A stretch of 64,000 nucleotides of DNA from Aerococcus viridans (GTDB taxonomy: Bacteria; Bacillota; Bacilli; Lactobacillales; Aerococcaceae): positions 1,550,001-1,614,000 of the forward strand of contig NZ_NBTM02000001.1 in assembly GCF_002083135.2 (NCBI RefSeq), given 5' to 3'. The position numbers and the translations under genes are program-made. The notes beneath the pieces were generated by a model. It was not told the DNA's origin and made no database searches. It worked only from the letters and a program-made list of their open reading frames with translations. The first letter of the stretch is position 1; each line of letters opens with the position of its first letter. Shown here in pieces: positions 52,588-62,271 of the stretch.

Positions 52588-52609
52588 ATAAAGAGAAATT
52601 ACATTAACA

Positions 52610-52852
52610 GAAGACAATTTTTAACAAAGATGTAGTCTAGAGAGTAAGTGCTGCTGGGAATCTTACCTACATAGTTAAAACATTTTCACTTCTTGAGTAG
52701 GCTTGCGGGAGAATAGCTGTGCTATTTGAAAGCAGGTCCGGTCGCCCCGTTAAAACGATCAATGAGTGCTGGTATGGACTAACTATACCGGAATCAGGGT
52801 GGTACCACGGTCTTTCGTCCCTTTTTTAGGGGATGGAGGACCTTTTTTTTAT
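52610..52852 (+). promoter_or_regulatory. T-box leader of pheST
   Basis: The T-box core AGGGTGGTACCACGG lies at 52796-52810. Before it are a GTAGTC...GGAATCTTACCTAC stem and a GC-rich stem II/III region. A TTC within ACATTTTCACTTC near 52683-52690 is a possible Phe specifier (uncertain). The terminator is formed by GGTC...GTCCC and GGGGAT...GGACC, followed by eight T residues. It responds to uncharged tRNA-Phe. Confidence 0.92.
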
Positions 52853-52912
52853 TGGTCTTGATACTCACAGTAAGAAACACTCATAAAAGGATAAAAGTCA
52901 GGAGATGGAAAA

Positions 52913-53959
52913 ATGCAAATTATTGATGATTTAAAAGCCATTGAAAATCAAATCATGGATGAAATTGATGCAGCACAATCACTAGCTGATATTAAAGCTG
53001 TTCGTGTGAGATATTTAGGGAAAAAGGGTCCCATTACGGAAGCCCTACGTGGTATGCGTGATTTATCAGCAGAAGAGCGTCCAAAAGTTGGTGCTTACGC
53101 CAATGAATTGAAAGCAAAAGCTGACGGCAAGTTAAGTGAAAAAGAAACATTACTTTCTGCAGCAGCGCTTGAAGCACAATTACAAGCAGAAGCGATTGAC
53201 GTTACTTTACCTGGTGAAAAACCAGCAACAGGTACCAAACACGTTTTGACACAAGTCATGGAAGAAATTGAAGACTTGTTTATTTCTATGGGTTACGAGG
53301 TGGTTGAAGGGCCAGAAATTGAGTCTGATTTCTACAACTTCGAACGGATGAACTTACCGAAGGACCACCCAGCGCGTGACATGCAAGATACTTTCTACAT
53401 CAACGACGAGGTCTTATTACGTACCCATACATCACCCGTACAAGCGCGTGCAATGGATGCCCACGACTTTGAAGCGGGCCCATTAAAAATGATCTCACCG
53501 GGTAAAGTTTACCGCCGTGATGATGATGACGCGACACATTCACAACAATTCCATCAAATTGAAGGATTGGTTGTTGACCGTAATGTGTCACTTGCTGACT
53601 TAAAAGGTACCTTAGAATTATTTGCCCGTCATATGTTTGGGGAAGAAACTGAAGTACGTTTACGTCCCTCTTATTTCCCATTCACTGAGCCATCTGTTGA
53701 AATTGACGTTACTTGTTTCAAATGTGGTGGGGCAGGCTGTAACATCTGTAAACAATCTGGCTGGATTGAAATCTTAGGTGGCGGTATGGTTCACCCTTCA
53801 GTCCTTGAGATGGCTGGGATTAGTTCTACCGAATATACAGGTTTTGCTTTTGGATTAGGGCCAGACCGTGTAGCCATGTTGAAGTATGGTATTGATGATA
53901 TTCGTCATTTCTACCAAAATGATTTACGATTCTTAAAACAATTTACGGAAGAGGGGTAG
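52913..53959 (+). CDS. pheS: Phenylalanyl-tRNA synthetase alpha subunit
   Basis: Class II synthetase subunit forming an alpha2-beta2 tetramer with PheT. An N-terminal coiled coil (about 1-90) is followed by motif 1 around ENPARDM-like [11 protein letters not shown], motif 2 [21 protein letters not shown] (split: [10 protein letters not shown] and [11 protein letters not shown]), and motif 3 [15 protein letters not shown]-like [31 protein letters not shown] zinc-like insert is present, common in this family. ATG follows CAGGAGATG. Confidence 0.97.
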   Translation: MQIIDDLKAIENQIMDEIDAAQSLADIKAVRVRYLGKKGPITEALRGMRDLSAEERPKVGAYANELKAKADGKLSEKETLLSAAALEAQLQAEAIDVTLPGEKPATGTKHVLTQVMEEIEDLFISMGYEVVEGPEIESDFYNFERMNLPKDHPARDMQDTFYINDEVLLRTHTSPVQARAMDAHDFEAGPLKMISPGKVYRRDDDDATHSQQFHQIEGLVVDRNVSLADLKGTLELFARHMFGEETEVRLRPSYFPFTEPSVEIDVTCFKCGGAGCNICKQSGWIEILGGGMVHPSVLEMAGISSTEYTGFAFGLGPDRVAMLKYGIDDIRHFYQNDLRFLKQFTEEG

Positions 53960-53965
53960 CAATTA

Positions 53966-56395
53966 ATGAAAGTATCATATAATTGGTTAAATGAATTTAT
54001 CGATCTTGCTGACTTGAATCCGCAAGATATTGGGGAACGTATGTCACGTACTGGTATTGAGGTTGATGGCGTAAATGCCCTAGGTACTGGATTGAAGAAA
54101 ATTGTTGTGGGCCACGTATTAACTTGCGAACCACATCCAGATTCTGACCACCTGTCAATTACGACTGTTGATGTGGGCGAAGATGAGCCTTTCCAAATTG
54201 TCTGCGGCGCTCCAAATGTGGCTGCAGGTCAAAAAGTTATCGTTGCCTTACCAAACTCTCGTATTGCGGGCAATGTGAAAATTAAAAAAGGTAAAATGCG
54301 TGGCGTTGTTTCTCAAGGGATGATTTGTTCACTTGAAGAAATTGGTTTCTCAAACAGTGTCGTTCCGAAAGAATACGCTGACGGCATTATGGTCTTACCT
54401 GAAGAAGCACCAGCTGGTATGGATATTGTAGAATACCTAAAATTAGATGACCCAATCATTGAATTAGATATTACACCAAACCGTGCAGATGCCTTCTCTA
54501 TGCGTGGTGTAGCTTGGGAATTAGCGGCTGTATACAACCGTCAACCAAAATTTGACTACACAGATATCACTAAATATGACGGTAAAGATTTAGCAGGCGC
54601 GATTGACTTGAAAGTTGCAGACACTGAATTAGTACCTGAATACAATGCTTTCTTGGTGAAAAATGTCACTGTTGAACCATCACCATTATGGCTACAATTA
54701 CGATTGATGGCTGCTGGCATCCGTCCAATTAATAACGTAGTGGACATTACTAATTACGTTTTACTTGCAAATGGCCAACCATTACATGCCTTTGACTATG
54801 ATAAATTAGATCACAAGGTAATCGAGACGCGTCTAGCTAAAGAGGGCGAACGAATCGTCACGCTTGATGAAGTGGACCGTCCCTTACTAGATTCTGATAT
54901 CGTCATTACTGATGGTGAAAAACCAATTGCATTAGCTGGTGTTATGGGTGGGTTAGATACTGAAATCGATGAAAATACAACAAATGTATTGATTGAAGCA
55001 GCCAACTTTGAACCAATCCACATCCGTAAAACTGCTCGTCGTAACGGCTTGCATTCTGAATCATCTATGCGTAACGAACGTGGCATTAACAAGGCGACAA
55101 TTGCTGAATCAGGTGCATTTGCAGCTGAAATGATTGCTGACTTGGCTAATGGTGAATTGGTAGAAGGCTTTGAACGTGTATCTGCTATTGATTTAACACC
55201 AATTCTAGTAACATCGAGTCTTGCTTATGTAAATAAACGTATAGGTATGGACCTAACTTTCGCGGAAGTTCAACAAATCTTTGATCAGCTACAGTTTGAA
55301 CTATCTGGTGATGCCGATGAGTTCACGGTTTCCGTACCTGCGCGTCGTTGGGATATACTTATTCAAGCGGACTTAGTTGAAGAAATTGCACGAATTTATG
55401 GTTATGATAAAATTCCTTCTCGCTTGCCTTCAGTAAATGCGCAAAATATGGGTCTTACTGACTGGCAAGCTTTCAAACGTCGTACCAATAACCAAATGTT
55501 GGCAGAAGGATTTAACCAAGTGATTGCTTACTCATTAATTGGGGACAATCAAACGGTATTGGAAATGGCGAACGCGAAACCAGTTGCTCTTGACTTACCA
55601 ATGTCAGATGACCGTCGTTTCATGCGGACAAATCTTTTAAGTGCCTTACTTGAAATTGTTCAATACAATGTAGCCCGTAAAACTTCTGATGTAGCCATCT
55701 TTGAATCGGGCCGTGTCTTCAAATGGGCCGATGCTGACCTACCACTGGATGAAACACATTTAGCGGCTGTTTGGACAGGTAACGCGCAAGCGAAAACGTG
55801 GAGCCACCAAGCGAAAGCTGTTGATTTCTACGACATGAAGGGTGTAGTTGAAAGCATCTTAGATTCATTTAATCTTGATGTGGCAGTTGCATTTGAAGCA
55901 ACGTCAGAATTAGCAGATATGCATCCAGGCCGTACTGCCAAAATTTATGCAGTGGGTCAATCTGACGAACGTATTGAATTAGGTTATATCGGGCAATTAC
56001 ACCCAAGTGTTGCTGACAAACATGACTTGAAAGATACCCTAGTATTTGAAATTTCATTAGATGAAATTTATGCCTTACCAAAAGTAGAAGTGAAACAATC
56101 AGCAATCCCTAAATTCCCAGGTTCTGACCGGGATATCGCTATCCTTGTGTCAGACCAAGTGTCGAATGCGGATGTAGTGAAAACTATTCAAAAAGCTTCT
56201 AAAGGTGGCATCTTAGTCGATATCGAAATCTTCGATGTTTACCAAGGTGAAAATATTGAAGACGGTAAGAAATCACTTGCTTACAGTTTGAAATACTTGA
56301 ACCCCCAAGCTACTTTAACAGATGAAGAAGTGACCAAAGATGTTGCTCGTATCACTGAAGCACTAACAAATGAATTAGCAGCTGAAATCCGTTAA
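53966..56395 (+). CDS. pheT: Phenylalanyl-tRNA synthetase beta subunit
   Basis: The 809-residue partner of PheS. In order: N-terminal tRNA-binding OB domain (about 40-150, HPDSDHLSITTVDVG), the B3/B4 editing region with NRADAFSMRGVAWELA, the B5 domain, a catalytic-like core and the C-terminal anticodon-binding FDX-ACB domain (about 715-809, PKFPGSDRDIAILV). It starts 6 bp after pheS. Confidence 0.97.
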   Translation: MKVSYNWLNEFIDLADLNPQDIGERMSRTGIEVDGVNALGTGLKKIVVGHVLTCEPHPDSDHLSITTVDVGEDEPFQIVCGAPNVAAGQKVIVALPNSRIAGNVKIKKGKMRGVVSQGMICSLEEIGFSNSVVPKEYADGIMVLPEEAPAGMDIVEYLKLDDPIIELDITPNRADAFSMRGVAWELAAVYNRQPKFDYTDITKYDGKDLAGAIDLKVADTELVPEYNAFLVKNVTVEPSPLWLQLRLMAAGIRPINNVVDITNYVLLANGQPLHAFDYDKLDHKVIETRLAKEGERIVTLDEVDRPLLDSDIVITDGEKPIALAGVMGGLDTEIDENTTNVLIEAANFEPIHIRKTARRNGLHSESSMRNERGINKATIAESGAFAAEMIADLANGELVEGFERVSAIDLTPILVTSSLAYVNKRIGMDLTFAEVQQIFDQLQFELSGDADEFTVSVPARRWDILIQADLVEEIARIYGYDKIPSRLPSVNAQNMGLTDWQAFKRRTNNQMLAEGFNQVIAYSLIGDNQTVLEMANAKPVALDLPMSDDRRFMRTNLLSALLEIVQYNVARKTSDVAIFESGRVFKWADADLPLDETHLAAVWTGNAQAKTWSHQAKAVDFYDMKGVVESILDSFNLDVAVAFEATSELADMHPGRTAKIYAVGQSDERIELGYIGQLHPSVADKHDLKDTLVFEISLDEIYALPKVEVKQSAIPKFPGSDRDIAILVSDQVSNADVVKTIQKASKGGILVDIEIFDVYQGENIEDGKKSLAYSLKYLNPQATLTDEEVTKDVARITEALTNELAAEIR

Positions 56396-56430
56396 TATTT
56401 GGCTGAGAACACTTTAATAAACTAGCACAA

Positions 56431-56479
56431 GCGCAATGGCGTCCGGTAATCATTTATCGTGGCTTCATTGCGTTTTTTT
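56431..56479 (+). terminator. Terminator after pheT
   Basis: CGCAATG and CATTGCG (7 bp) around a long loop, followed by seven T residues. Confidence 0.75.
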
Positions 56480-56581
56480 GTGGTTAAATAGAGGTAACAT
56501 ATTCCTATTGAAAAATGGCTTTCGATAATCAAGCTGTTTTTCCCAGGAGAAAATAAATGCATTTAGAAAGCAGGAATCATC

Positions 56582-58066
56582 ATGCAACACTTTTAATATT
56601 TCGTCGCCGACCTTGGCACAACCAACTTAAAATTTGCCTTGATGGAAACCCCATACCGGGTATTGGATACAATGGAAGCGCGCAATCACATTCAACAAGA
56701 TAGCGAGGGTAAGCATGAAAGTGATCCGCTAGTCGTTTTCCAACAATTCGTGGACTTACTCAGTGCAATGCAAGCCAAGTATCCTGAGGTCAACATCTTG
56801 ATATTTTCAAGCCAGATGCATGCCTTGCTTGCAATGAACGAAGAGGGAGATATTGTGCAAAATACCATGACTTGGGCAGATTTGCGGACTAAGCATGTGG
56901 CGCAGGAAATGCAGGCATCAGGTCTAGCGGTCGCCTTTTTCGCTCAATCAGGGACGCCAATCCATGCCATGAACCCCTTTGTGAAATTGGCTTATCTAAA
57001 CCAGGCCCGTCCGGAATTATTTACAGATGAAACCGTGGTATTTATGGACATCAAAGCCTATATTATCCGCCAGTTAACGGGAGAGTTTGTAATTGACCGG
57101 GCAACGGCATCTTCTATGGGACTGTTGGATATAGTCCAAAATACTTGGTCAAAAGACTTACTAAAGGTGGTCGGTTTGACTGAAAACCAATTGCCAGCAT
57201 TAGTCGATTCAACCAAAGCATTGTCTGTAAAATCTGACTTTATCAAGGCCTTAGGATTAGCTGACAACTTCCACATACTGGCAGGATCAACTGACGGTGC
57301 CTTGGCCAACCTATCTAATTTAGCCTACGCTATTCAAGGGGACCGGGAACTTAGCCCATTCGTCCTATCTTTTGGGACCTCAGCAGCTGTCCGGACCTTA
57401 ACTGACCAATTATTCTTGCATGAAAGTGGTCGGATTTTCACCTATATCGCGGACGACCAGCCCCATTATATCGTCGGTGGGCCAGTTAATAACGCCGGGA
57501 ACGCATTGGATTGGTGTTATCAACACTTGGGCTTTATGGCAAAAGGGCAATCTTTTTCAGATATGTTAGCCACCCTTTTGGCGCATGATTTTTCAGCTAG
57601 CGGTCCATACTTCTTACCATTCTTAAACGGAGAAAGAGCCCCATATTGGAATGCCTACTTACAAGCTGAATTTAAAGGGATTCAAGGGCACACTAGCCAG
57701 CTAGATATGGCTAAAGCTGTCTTTGAAGGGGTCTTTTTTGAAATTCGCCAAGTGGTGGATATGGTCTTTGAGACCGTTGATTTAGAACAAAAAATGATTC
57801 AGGTAAACGGAAAAATATTCACGGACCCAAAAATTGGCCAATGGATTGCAAATATTATGGGTATAACCTTGCAATATGTGTCAGGTGACGACGCGAGCTT
57901 GGTTGGGGCCGGTGTCCTTGTGGAAGGGCCTAGCTTAAGGCAAGACTTTTCATTTTCCACTATAGCGCCAGAGGGGAAAATGGCTGACAAATACAAAGAA
58001 AAATTTTTGATGTATCAAAAATTCGCAGATTCTGCTGACCAAGAATCAAAAGCAATTTTGTATTAA
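56582..58066 (+). pseudogene. FGGY-family gluconokinase-like gene with a nonsense codon at codon 5
   Basis: An ATG at 56582, preceded by AGGAATC, is followed by TAA at 56594-56596. The same frame then continues with YFVADLGTTNLKFALME, the phosphate-binding motif of FGGY sugar kinases, and runs intact to 58066. Body motifs are SSQMHALLA, TWADLRT, TPIHAMNPF, GSTDGALANLSN and a C-terminal GAGVLV. The longest intact ORF starts at TTG 56639 and lacks the ATP phosphate loop, so the protein is probably inactive or not made. Alternatively the stop is read through, or it is a sequencing error. Gluconate is the likeliest original substrate. Confidence 0.75.
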
Positions 58067-58151
58067 AATCAACAGATTTGCGCTCAAAATTGGGCGAATA
58101 ATTGATTGAGCGTCTGCAATTTAATGTCAGCACATCTTTGCAGTAATTGTT

Positions 58152-58200
58152 ATGACAAATGTTTTGAAATCGTGTAAAATAAGGATAGTAAGCGTTTTAA
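58152..58200 (+). promoter_or_regulatory. pta promoter with overlapping cre-like site
   Basis: ATGACA (58152-58157), 17 bases, TAAAAT (58175-58180). AGTAAGCGTTTTAA at 58187-58200 matches 11 of 14 positions of the consensus TGAAAGCGTTTTCA and covers the expected transcription start. Catabolite control by CcpA is inferred; a site at this position would repress. Confidence 0.55.
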
Positions 58201-58223
58201 ATTTCTGAGGAGGAATGTTAAAA

Positions 58224-59207
58224 ATGGATATGTTTGATAGCTTAAAGGCCAAGATCCAAGATAAAAATGTGCGTGTCGTTTTCCCAGAAGGGTACGATGA
58301 GCGTATTCTAGGTGCTGTTGTGCGTTTGAAAGCTGAAGGGGTTCTTGAACCGGTTTTATTAGGTAACCCAGAAGAATTAAAAACAATCGCGCATGATCGT
58401 GGCTTTGATATCAATAAAATTGATGTTATTGATCCAAACAACTACGATGCATTCGACGAAATGGTTGAAGCCTTTGTTGAACGGCGTAAAGGTAAAGCTA
58501 CGGAAGAGCAAGCACGTAAAATTTTACGTGATGAAAACTACTTCGGTACGATGTTGGTATACCAAGGTCTATGTGATGCCTTAGTATCAGGTGCCCGTCA
58601 TTCAACAGGTGACACAGTCCGTCCAGCCTTACAAATTATTAAAACAAAACCAGGCGTTAAGTCTACATCAGGTGCCTTCATCATGTTGCGTGGCCGCGAC
58701 CAAGAGAAATACTTATTCTCTGACTGTGCGATCAACATCAACCCAGATGCAGAAGGTTTAGCTGAAATTGCAGTTGAATCTGCTAAAACAGCAGCGATGT
58801 TTGACATTGATCCAAAAGTTGCTTTATTAAGCTTCTCAACTAAAGGGTCAGCAAAATCTCCAGAGCAAGAAAAAGTTGCTGAAGCAACGCGTCTTGCGAA
58901 AGAAAAAGCACCACAATTTGAAATTGACGGTGAATTACAATTTGATGCGGCTTTTGTAGATGCAGTAGCAAAACAAAAAGCACCAGATTCAAACGTTGCT
59001 GGTCGAGCAACAGTATTCGTATTCCCAGAAATCCAATCAGGTAACATTGGCTACAAGATTGCACAACGTTTCGGTAACTTTGAAGCAATTGGTCCAATCT
59101 TACAAGGTATGGCGAAACCTATTTCAGACCTTTCACGTGGTTGTGTAGAAGAAGATGTTTACAAGTTAGCTATCATCACAGCTAACCAAGCCATCTTAGA
59201 AGACTAA
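58224..59207 (+). CDS. pta: Phosphate acetyltransferase
   Basis: Interconverts acetyl-CoA and acetyl phosphate in the acetate overflow pathway. Family motifs: VVFPEGYDERIL, GLCDALVSGARHSTGDTVRPALQ (split: GLCDALVSGARHS and TGDTVRPALQ), FSTKGSA, GELQFDAAFVD and VFPEIQSGNIGYKI. Length 327 residues is the short type without N-terminal domain. ATG 58224 is nine bases after GAGGAGGA; ATG 58215 abuts it. Confidence 0.96.
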   Translation: MDMFDSLKAKIQDKNVRVVFPEGYDERILGAVVRLKAEGVLEPVLLGNPEELKTIAHDRGFDINKIDVIDPNNYDAFDEMVEAFVERRKGKATEEQARKILRDENYFGTMLVYQGLCDALVSGARHSTGDTVRPALQIIKTKPGVKSTSGAFIMLRGRDQEKYLFSDCAININPDAEGLAEIAVESAKTAAMFDIDPKVALLSFSTKGSAKSPEQEKVAEATRLAKEKAPQFEIDGELQFDAAFVDAVAKQKAPDSNVAGRATVFVFPEIQSGNIGYKIAQRFGNFEAIGPILQGMAKPISDLSRGCVEEDVYKLAIITANQAILED

Positions 59208-59229
59208 AGCAAATAAATAAAACAATAGT

Positions 59230-59265
59230 GAAAGAGGAATGGCAATTTTGCTGTTTCTCTTTTTG
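59230..59265 (+). terminator. Terminator after pta
   Basis: GAAAGAG...TGGCAA-TT-TTGCTG...CTCTTT forms a stem followed by T residues. Confidence 0.7.
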
Positions 59266-59334
59266 TTAGGAAGGTGAAAATGTTTTTTACCTAATAGGTT
59301 AAAATATTTCGATTTTCTAAGACAACCTCCGTGC

Positions 59335-59574
59335 ATGGTGATGAGATGGCTAGCTAAATTGAATCGCAATCTAGATACTTTACGAGCATTTACTTTAGGT
59401 GAATATGAATCCTTTTTAAAAGTATAGAACTTTTCTGAAGGAGCGATTATACGTTTTTCAAATCGCATTAAAGTGTCTAGTGATATCGTCGTGGGCAGGT
59501 TACAAAATGAAGAATACATTGACTACATAGAGTTAAATCATTCGAAAAGAGAACTTAAAGTGACAGGGCGTTAA
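59335..59574 (+). pseudogene. Remnant of an ImmA/IrrE-type regulatory protease gene (3' end)
   Basis: One frame reads RWLAKLNRNLDTL...EYESFLKV, an in-frame TAG at 59425, then NFSEGAIIRFSNRIKVSSDI, VVGRLQNEEYIDYIELNHSK and a stop at 59572-59574. The pattern of FSE.AI..F...I.V...IVVGRLQ..YI.Y..LNH is typical of the C-terminus of ImmA/IrrE metallopeptidase domains in antitoxin or phage-type regulators. The HEXXH part is missing, another frame (HGDEMAS) hints at a frameshift, and there is no start. A decayed fragment of an accessory gene. Confidence 0.6.
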
Positions 59575-59679
59575 TTATAATTCGGCTCATACTAATGATG
59601 AAAGAATGCTTGAACCTTGTAGTCTTTTCGATTTTTTAGTAAAGTAAATAGAGATAATATAAGGGAGAGAGGGTGTCAT

Positions 59680-60147
59680 ATGACTTATAGACTTGAATGG
59701 GCGAGTGAGGCTGATACAGATGCTTTTGCCCAAAAATTAGCGACCCAAGTGCAAGCAGGGGACATTATTTGCTTGGAAGGAAATTTAGGTGCGGGAAAAA
59801 CAACTTTCACCAAGTATTTTGCCAAGGCTTTAGGTATTGATCAAGCCATTAAAAGCCCAACTTACACGATTATTCGCGAATATGAAGACAACGACATCCC
59901 TTTATACCACATGGATGCGTATCGATTAGAAGAAACAGGTTCAGATAGTGTAGGTTTAGAAGATTACCTTAATGGCGAGGGGGTAACCATTATCGAATGG
60001 CCTCAATTTGTTGTTCAAGATTTACCTAAAGATTATATTTGGTTAACCTTAACAGCATCTTCTGAAACCAGTCGTGAGGTAACCTTAACCTATGAAGGGC
60101 CGCGCGGACAAGCGTTGTATGATGGGGTAGTGGCTGACCTCACTTAA
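59680..60147 (+). CDS. tsaE: tRNA threonylcarbamoyladenosine biosynthesis ATPase TsaE
   Basis: P-loop ATPase working with TsaB, TsaD and TsaC to install t6A37 in ANN-decoding tRNAs. The Walker A motif is GNLGAGKTTFTKYF at residues about 33-46. SPTYTIIREYE and HMDAYRLE follow, then Walker B-like VTIIEWPQF. Length 155 residues is normal. The start is preceded by GGGAGAGAGGG. It heads a pair with a GNAT gene, an arrangement common in Firmicutes. Confidence 0.94.
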   Translation: MTYRLEWASEADTDAFAQKLATQVQAGDIICLEGNLGAGKTTFTKYFAKALGIDQAIKSPTYTIIREYEDNDIPLYHMDAYRLEETGSDSVGLEDYLNGEGVTIIEWPQFVVQDLPKDYIWLTLTASSETSREVTLTYEGPRGQALYDGVVADLT

Positions 60148-60194
60148 GCAAACAGCCAATTTTACGAATAGTCACATAGAAGGATTGAGACAAT

Positions 60195-60734
60195 ATGAAA
60201 AAAGAACAATTAGAAATTACCCTAGCAGACGCTATGCCTAAAGATGCGAAAGCCTTATTAGACTTCTATAAAGAAGTGGGTAGTGAAACAGATTTCCTTT
60301 CATTCGGTGAAGAAGGTTTAGGGATCAACCAAGAACAAGAAACCCGTTATTTGAAATCTTTACAAGAAGCGTTGAATAACCGTGTATTAATTGCACGATT
60401 AGGGGATGATATTATTGGTGTTGCAAGCATTGGCGCAGAACAATATGCTAAAGTGGCGCATATGGGTGAACTAGGCATTTCCATTCTACGTCGATTCTGG
60501 GGACTGGGTTTATCGCGTGTTATGATGGAAGATATGATTGACTGGGCAACAGAAAATGATATCTTACGTTATTTACGTTTAGAAGTATCTAAAGATAATT
60601 TGCGGGCCATTAGCCTATATGAGAAATTTGGTTTTGAAGAAATTGGGGTAACACCTAAAGGGATGTATCATGACGACGCCTTCCATGATTTAGTCATGAT
60701 GGGCTTAGCTGTCGAAAATCAAGATCAGGCATAA
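60195..60734 (+). CDS. GNAT-family N-acetyltransferase
   Basis: Acetyl-CoA-dependent transferase of 179 residues. The CoA-binding motif A appears as LGISILRRFWGLGLSRVMMEDMI (split: LGISILRRFWGLG and LSRVMMEDMI), followed by LRLEVSKDNLRAISLYEKFGF and the final beta-strand region GMYHDDAFHDLVMM. The substrate cannot be read from the sequence; related enzymes act on peptides, polyamines or aminoglycosides. It follows tsaE by 47 bp. Confidence 0.88.
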   Translation: MKKEQLEITLADAMPKDAKALLDFYKEVGSETDFLSFGEEGLGINQEQETRYLKSLQEALNNRVLIARLGDDIIGVASIGAEQYAKVAHMGELGISILRRFWGLGLSRVMMEDMIDWATENDILRYLRLEVSKDNLRAISLYEKFGFEEIGVTPKGMYHDDAFHDLVMMGLAVENQDQA

Positions 60735-60750
60735 GCATATCGAAAATATA

Positions 60751-60786
60751 AAAAGGTCGGGACCATTTTCAGTCTCGACCTTTTAA
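60751..60786. terminator. Bidirectional terminator between the GNAT and small membrane protein genes
   Basis: AAAAGGTCGGGAC and GTCTCGACCTTTT pair (one G-T) with A-run and T-run flanks, serving convergent genes. Confidence 0.88.
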
Positions 60787-60796
60787 AATACAAATA

Positions 60797-61036
60797 CTAC
60801 TTAAGAATTGCCATAGCGATCATCACAATCAATAAAATGACTTCAATTGTTACAAGGGACCAACGCCATTTATTGTCTTTTTCATTAAAGGCGAAAATCA
60901 TGGCAATGATTGGAATAATGATTGATAGTGAGATGTTTGTCCAAGCTAGATCCGCTGCAGGACGGGCAATTTGCAAACCTGCGTAGATAAAGGTTAAAGC
61001 GAGCATCATTAAGGCATTTTGTCTGATTTTATTCAT
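60797..61036 (-). CDS. Small hypothetical membrane protein
   Basis: 79 residues with three hydrophobic segments (about 9-24, 34-49 and 60-78) separated by charged loops (FNEKDNKWRW). No family recognised. ATG is preceded by AAAGGACC at good spacing, and it has its own terminator. Likely a real small gene; function unknown. Confidence 0.65.
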   Translation of the reverse strand: MNKIRQNALMMLALTFIYAGLQIARPAADLAWTNISLSIIIPIIAMIFAFNEKDNKWRWSLVTIEVILLIVMIAMAILK

Positions 61037-61203
61037 GGAGTGGTCCTTTCATATTACAAGTTGTGACAATTTGTCACTAATTAGAATAATACTATAACAT
61101 GTTTTTAAGAAATTGTTAACGAATCTGCCACACAAACCCTTTAACACAATGTAAAAATGCGTTAAAATGTGTTATTATGAATTAGATTTAACTAGCAGTT
61201 TAT

Positions 61204-61240
61204 CAGCAATTTTTGCTGTTTTTTTATTACTGCTAAATAT
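61204..61240 (+). promoter_or_regulatory. Hairpin in the murB leader
   Basis: CAGC-AATTTTT-GCTG followed by seven T residues, embedded in larger arms AGCAGT and ACTGCT. It looks like a weak terminator or attenuator 30-60 bp before murB. Confidence 0.4.
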
Positions 61241-61263
61241 ATTACCAGGAAGGGTAATTTACC

Positions 61264-62199
61264 ATGTTTTTAAATGATTTGCGTAAAGCATTTCCCCAAT
61301 CAACGATAAAATTCAACGAACCATTAAATAACTATACTTATACAAAAACTGGTGGACCAGCGGATGTTTTAATTTTCCCAGAGACACCAGAAGAAATCCA
61401 AGCACTTGTTCGTTTTGCCAATAAAGCCCACGAACCAATCTTAGTCCTTGGTAACTCATCAAACGTGATTATTTCAGATGAAGGTGTATCAGGCGTGGTC
61501 TTGATGCTGACTGAAATGGATTATATCCAAATTGATGGTACACACATTAAAGCTGGCGCTGGCTCTAAAATCATCGACGTGAGTCGTTCGGCAGGTGCTG
61601 AAGGCTTGACTGGTTTTGAATTCGCTTGTGGTATTCCAGGATCCACTGGTGGCGCTGTTTACATGAACGCAGGTGCATATGGCGGCGAAATTTCTGAAGT
61701 CCTAGTGGAAGTGGACGTAGTCACAAAAGCTGGCCGTATGTATACGCTGAAGAACGAAGACCTAAATCTCGCTTACCGCCATTCTGACCTACAAGAAACT
61801 GGTGATATTGTAGTTGAAGCCCGTTTTAAATTGAAAAAGGGCGACCTACAGTCAATCTTAGCTAAAATGGATGAATTAACTTACCTTCGTGAATCGAAGC
61901 AACCTTTAGAGTATCCATCATGCGGATCTGTTTTTAAACGACCAGAAGGCCATTTTACAGGGAAACTGATCCAAGAAGCTGAATTACAGGGCTACACTAT
62001 TGGTGGTGCACAAATTTCAAAAAAACATGCTGGTTTCATTATCAACGTGGGTGGTGCTACGGCAACTGACTATATTAACATGATCCACCATATTCAAGAA
62101 GTGATTTGGGACCTGAATAAGGTAGCCCTAGAACCAGAAGTGCGTATTTTAGGTAAACGGTCTAAATACGATACAGTGGATGCTGCTTTCGGCAATTAG
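61264..62199 (+). CDS. murB: UDP-N-acetylenolpyruvoylglucosamine reductase
   Basis: FAD enzyme that reduces UDP-GlcNAc-enolpyruvate to UDP-MurNAc in peptidoglycan precursor synthesis. FAD-binding segments TKTGGPADVLIFP and VLGNSSNVIISDEGV are followed by GFEFACGIPGSTGGAVYMNAGAYGGE (split: GFEFACGIPGST and GGAVYMNAGAYGGE), with YRHSDLQ and the proton-donor Ser in PSCGSVFKRP. The type II form of Gram-positives, 311 residues. AGGAAGGG lies before the ATG. Confidence 0.95.
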   Translation: MFLNDLRKAFPQSTIKFNEPLNNYTYTKTGGPADVLIFPETPEEIQALVRFANKAHEPILVLGNSSNVIISDEGVSGVVLMLTEMDYIQIDGTHIKAGAGSKIIDVSRSAGAEGLTGFEFACGIPGSTGGAVYMNAGAYGGEISEVLVEVDVVTKAGRMYTLKNEDLNLAYRHSDLQETGDIVVEARFKLKKGDLQSILAKMDELTYLRESKQPLEYPSCGSVFKRPEGHFTGKLIQEAELQGYTIGGAQISKKHAGFIINVGGATATDYINMIHHIQEVIWDLNKVALEPEVRILGKRSKYDTVDAAFGN

Positions 62200-62271
62200 G
62201 GATTCGCCAGCTATTAGATAGGATTCATATAACCATTCGCACGTAAATATTATTGAAAGGGGCATGGATTT

